From: VRUE01 sp036271315
Lineage (GTDB): Bacteria > Actinomycetota > Thermoleophilia > Solirubrobacterales > 70-9
NCBI GenBank assembly: GCA_036271315.1
Contig: DATBAV010000029.1
Span: forward strand, 1 to 30,394
Direction: 5' to 3'
DNA length: 30,394 nt
Part shown: positions 28,787 to 30,394 of the stretch, in pieces
Layout of the letters: each line of letters starts with the position of its first letter
Position numbering within the stretch: position 1 is the stretch's first letter
Translations under genes and position numbers: made by a program
The notes under the pieces: generated by a model
What the model was told of the DNA's origin: nothing
Seen by the model: the letters and a program-made list of their open reading frames with translations, nothing else
Databases searched by the model: none

Positions 28787-30214
28787 GTGAACAGCGTCGC
28801 CGAGCGTCCTCCCAGTACCGACGAACCGGCCTTCCCCGATCTCGTCGGTGAGGCGCCCCCTTCCCCGGCCGGACCGATCGAGCCAGCCGAGCTGGAGAAG
28901 CTCGGCAAGCCCCCGGCCGTGCCGCTGCCGCGCACCGCGCAGATGCTGCGCTTCAGCATGCGCCAGATCGAGTACGTCTTCGGCGCCCAGCGCCGAATCG
29001 GCGAGACCTTTCGCATGCGAACCGCGATGCCGGGTGGGCCCGTCGTCACCAGCCACCCCGATCACGTCCGCTCGCTCTTCACCGCCAAACCCGAGCTGGC
29101 GCCCTCGCTGACCGGCGAGTCGCCGCTGCGGCCGATCCTCGGCACCGGCTCGGTCCTCACCTCGCTCGGCGAGCGCCACATGCGCCAGCGCAAGCTGCTG
29201 CTGCCGCCCTTCCACGGCGAGGCGATCGAGCGCTACACGGCGATGATCGCCGAGGCGACCGAACGCGAGCTCGACCGCTGGCCGCTGAACCGGCCCTTCG
29301 CGTTGGCGCCGCGCATGCAGGCGATCACGCTCGACGTGATCATGGCCGGGATCTTCGGCATCGAGGGTCGGCCCAAACGGGGGACCCCGGAGCACCGCAT
29401 GCGGATGACGGTCAAGCAGCTGGTCAACGCCTCCACCTCGCTGGTTGGCCAGGCGGGCGAACTGCTCAACATCGGCCGCGAAGAGGCGGTCGGCGTGATC
29501 AAGCTCGGCGTCGCCATCCTCGACCGGCCCACCTACGCGGTGATCGAGGCCCGCCGCGCCGACGAGCACCTGGCGGAGCGCCGCGACATCCTCTCGCTGC
29601 TGTTGCAGGCACGCACCGAGGAGGGCGAGGCGATGGACGACAAAGAAGTCCGCGACGAGCTGCTCACCCTCGTCCTTGCTGGCCACGAGACCACTGCCAA
29701 CTCGCTTGCCTGGGCCTGGGAGCGCCTGGTCCGCAACCCCGACGCGCACGAGGCCCTGCGCGAGGCGACCCGCAACGGCGCCAACGCCGAGGAGCAGGTC
29801 GAGGCGACGATCATCGAGAGCATGCGCTCGCGCCCGGTTGTCCCCTTCATCGGCCGCCGGGTGACGGTGCCGTGGCAGCTCGGTCCCTACGGCGTCTCGG
29901 CCGACACGCCGATCGGGATGAGCATCCTGCTCGTTCATCACCGCGAGGACCTCTACCCCGAACCGTTCGAGTTCCGCCCCGAGCGCTGGCTCGGCCGCAA
30001 ACCCGGCACCTACGAGTGGATCCCCTTCGGCGGTGGCATCCGCCGCTGTCTCGGCGCCGCCCTGGCGATGGCCGAGATGCGCGTCGTGCTCGAGGCAACC
30101 GCCCGCCGGCTCGATCTCGAGGCCGCCGAGCCCGAGCCCGAGCACGCCCTGCACCGCAACGTGACGATGATTCCGTCGCGCGGCGGCCGCGTTGTCTTGC
30201 GCAGCCGCAGCTGA
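28787..30214 (+). CDS. Cytochrome P450
   Basis: A 475-residue soluble heme monooxygenase. The I-helix oxygen-activation motif AGHETT is at residues 298-303. The K-helix EXXR reads ESMR (Glu344, Arg347). The PERW segment is present (FRPERWLG), and the heme loop FGGGIRRCLG puts the cysteine ligand at 421. The pattern resembles the CYP110/CYP135-138 type, which often act on fatty acids or terpenoids; the substrate here is unknown. No ferredoxin or reductase gene is adjacent, so electron partners come from elsewhere. The start is GTG 28787. GACAAT at 28775-28780 resembles a -10 box only 6 bases upstream, so the mRNA could be leaderless. Confidence 0.95.
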   Translation: MNSVAERPPSTDEPAFPDLVGEAPPSPAGPIEPAELEKLGKPPAVPLPRTAQMLRFSMRQIEYVFGAQRRIGETFRMRTAMPGGPVVTSHPDHVRSLFTAKPELAPSLTGESPLRPILGTGSVLTSLGERHMRQRKLLLPPFHGEAIERYTAMIAEATERELDRWPLNRPFALAPRMQAITLDVIMAGIFGIEGRPKRGTPEHRMRMTVKQLVNASTSLVGQAGELLNIGREEAVGVIKLGVAILDRPTYAVIEARRADEHLAERRDILSLLLQARTEEGEAMDDKEVRDELLTLVLAGHETTANSLAWAWERLVRNPDAHEALREATRNGANAEEQVEATIIESMRSRPVVPFIGRRVTVPWQLGPYGVSADTPIGMSILLVHHREDLYPEPFEFRPERWLGRKPGTYEWIPFGGGIRRCLGAALAMAEMRVVLEATARRLDLEAAEPEPEHALHRNVTMIPSRGGRVVLRSRS

Positions 30215-30256
30215 GGCTCCTGCAAAAGGCGTTTACGCACCCGCCGCCCACCGGAG

Positions 30257-30345
30257 CGGAGAGGGAGGGATTCGAACCCTCGAGAGAGCTTGCGCCCCCT
30301 ACTCGCTTAGCAGGCGAGTGCCTTCAGCCACTCGGCCACCTCTCC
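30257..30345 (-). tRNA. tRNA-Ser(GCT)
   Basis: An 89-base class II tRNA on the minus strand. The acceptor GGAGAGG pairs with CCTCTCC, and the anticodon stem CTCGC/GCGAG has loop CTGCTAA, giving anticodon GCT. A long variable arm (GGGGGCGCAAGCTCTCTC region) is typical of serine tRNAs. The T-arm is GAGGG-TTCGAAT-CCCTC and the discriminator is G. CCA is not encoded. It reads AGC/AGU codons. Confidence 0.96.
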
Positions 30346-30394
30346 GGGCATTCGGCCCGATTGTAGGAACTCACGGGGTACGGCGCGGTTAGTC

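Noticed and set aside
28709..30154. An apparent N-terminal extension making pyruvate kinase 953 residues long
   Set aside because: The added stretch is exactly antisense to the P450 gene, is rich in Arg/Ala/Gly/Asp without any domain, and the conserved first strand of pyruvate kinase begins at ATG 28708.

Overview
The window is strongly GC-rich with G/C-ending codons, several GTG/TTG starts, tRNAs without an encoded CCA and very tight gene packing. This fits a high-GC actinobacterium. Several secreted proteins end in the basic, Lys/Arg/Ala-rich Ig-like tails I associate with Thermoleophilia (Solirubrobacterales-type soil actinobacteria). That placement is inference, because there is no rRNA or ribosomal protein to test it. 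No stretch longer than about 300 bases lacks a gene, and I see no insertion sequence, prophage or CRISPR array.

Layout. 1-1293: 3' part of glucose-6-phosphate dehydrogenase. 1339-4706: an elemental-iron uptake locus in the order efeU, efeB, efeO, with matching TTAGG-N4-CCTAA inverted repeats before efeU and efeO (likely an iron-dependent repressor site). 4726-6246: a short RecQ helicase. 6317-10196: a secreted GH26-like protein converging, with a 92-bp overlap, on a leftward run of an MBL-fold hydrolase, an SRPBCC protein and a membrane-anchored PQQ-type beta-propeller. 10269-16394: two DHA2-type MFS exporters, LtrA, a YrhK-like membrane protein, an aldo/keto reductase and a 57-residue membrane protein. 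16417-18342: a Vps62-like secreted domain joined to a multi-helix membrane domain. 18347-20364: a coiled-coil protein with tandem 21-bp repeats, a metallophosphoesterase, a RibD/DHFR-type reductase and a glutaredoxin-like protein.

The most interesting region is 20446-24471, a leftward cluster of five genes: a TasA/CalY-like protein, a SipW-type signal peptidase, a second protein with the same SipW-type signal, a third TasA-like protein and a collagen-like protein. Spacing is 63 bp, a 14-bp overlap, 2 bp and 21 bp, and the cluster ends in an 18-bp perfect hairpin. It looks like an actinobacterial counterpart of the Bacillus tapA-sipW-tasA matrix-fibre operon with a collagen-like partner added. 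A divergent secreted protein with an InlB-like B-repeat (24634-25854) shares its promoter region, which holds a 22-nt imperfect palindrome.

25884-30345: tRNA-Arg(ACG), then a leftward pyruvate kinase / enoyl-CoA hydratase / hotdog thioesterase operon with 10-bp gaps, a divergent cytochrome P450, and tRNA-Ser(GCT).
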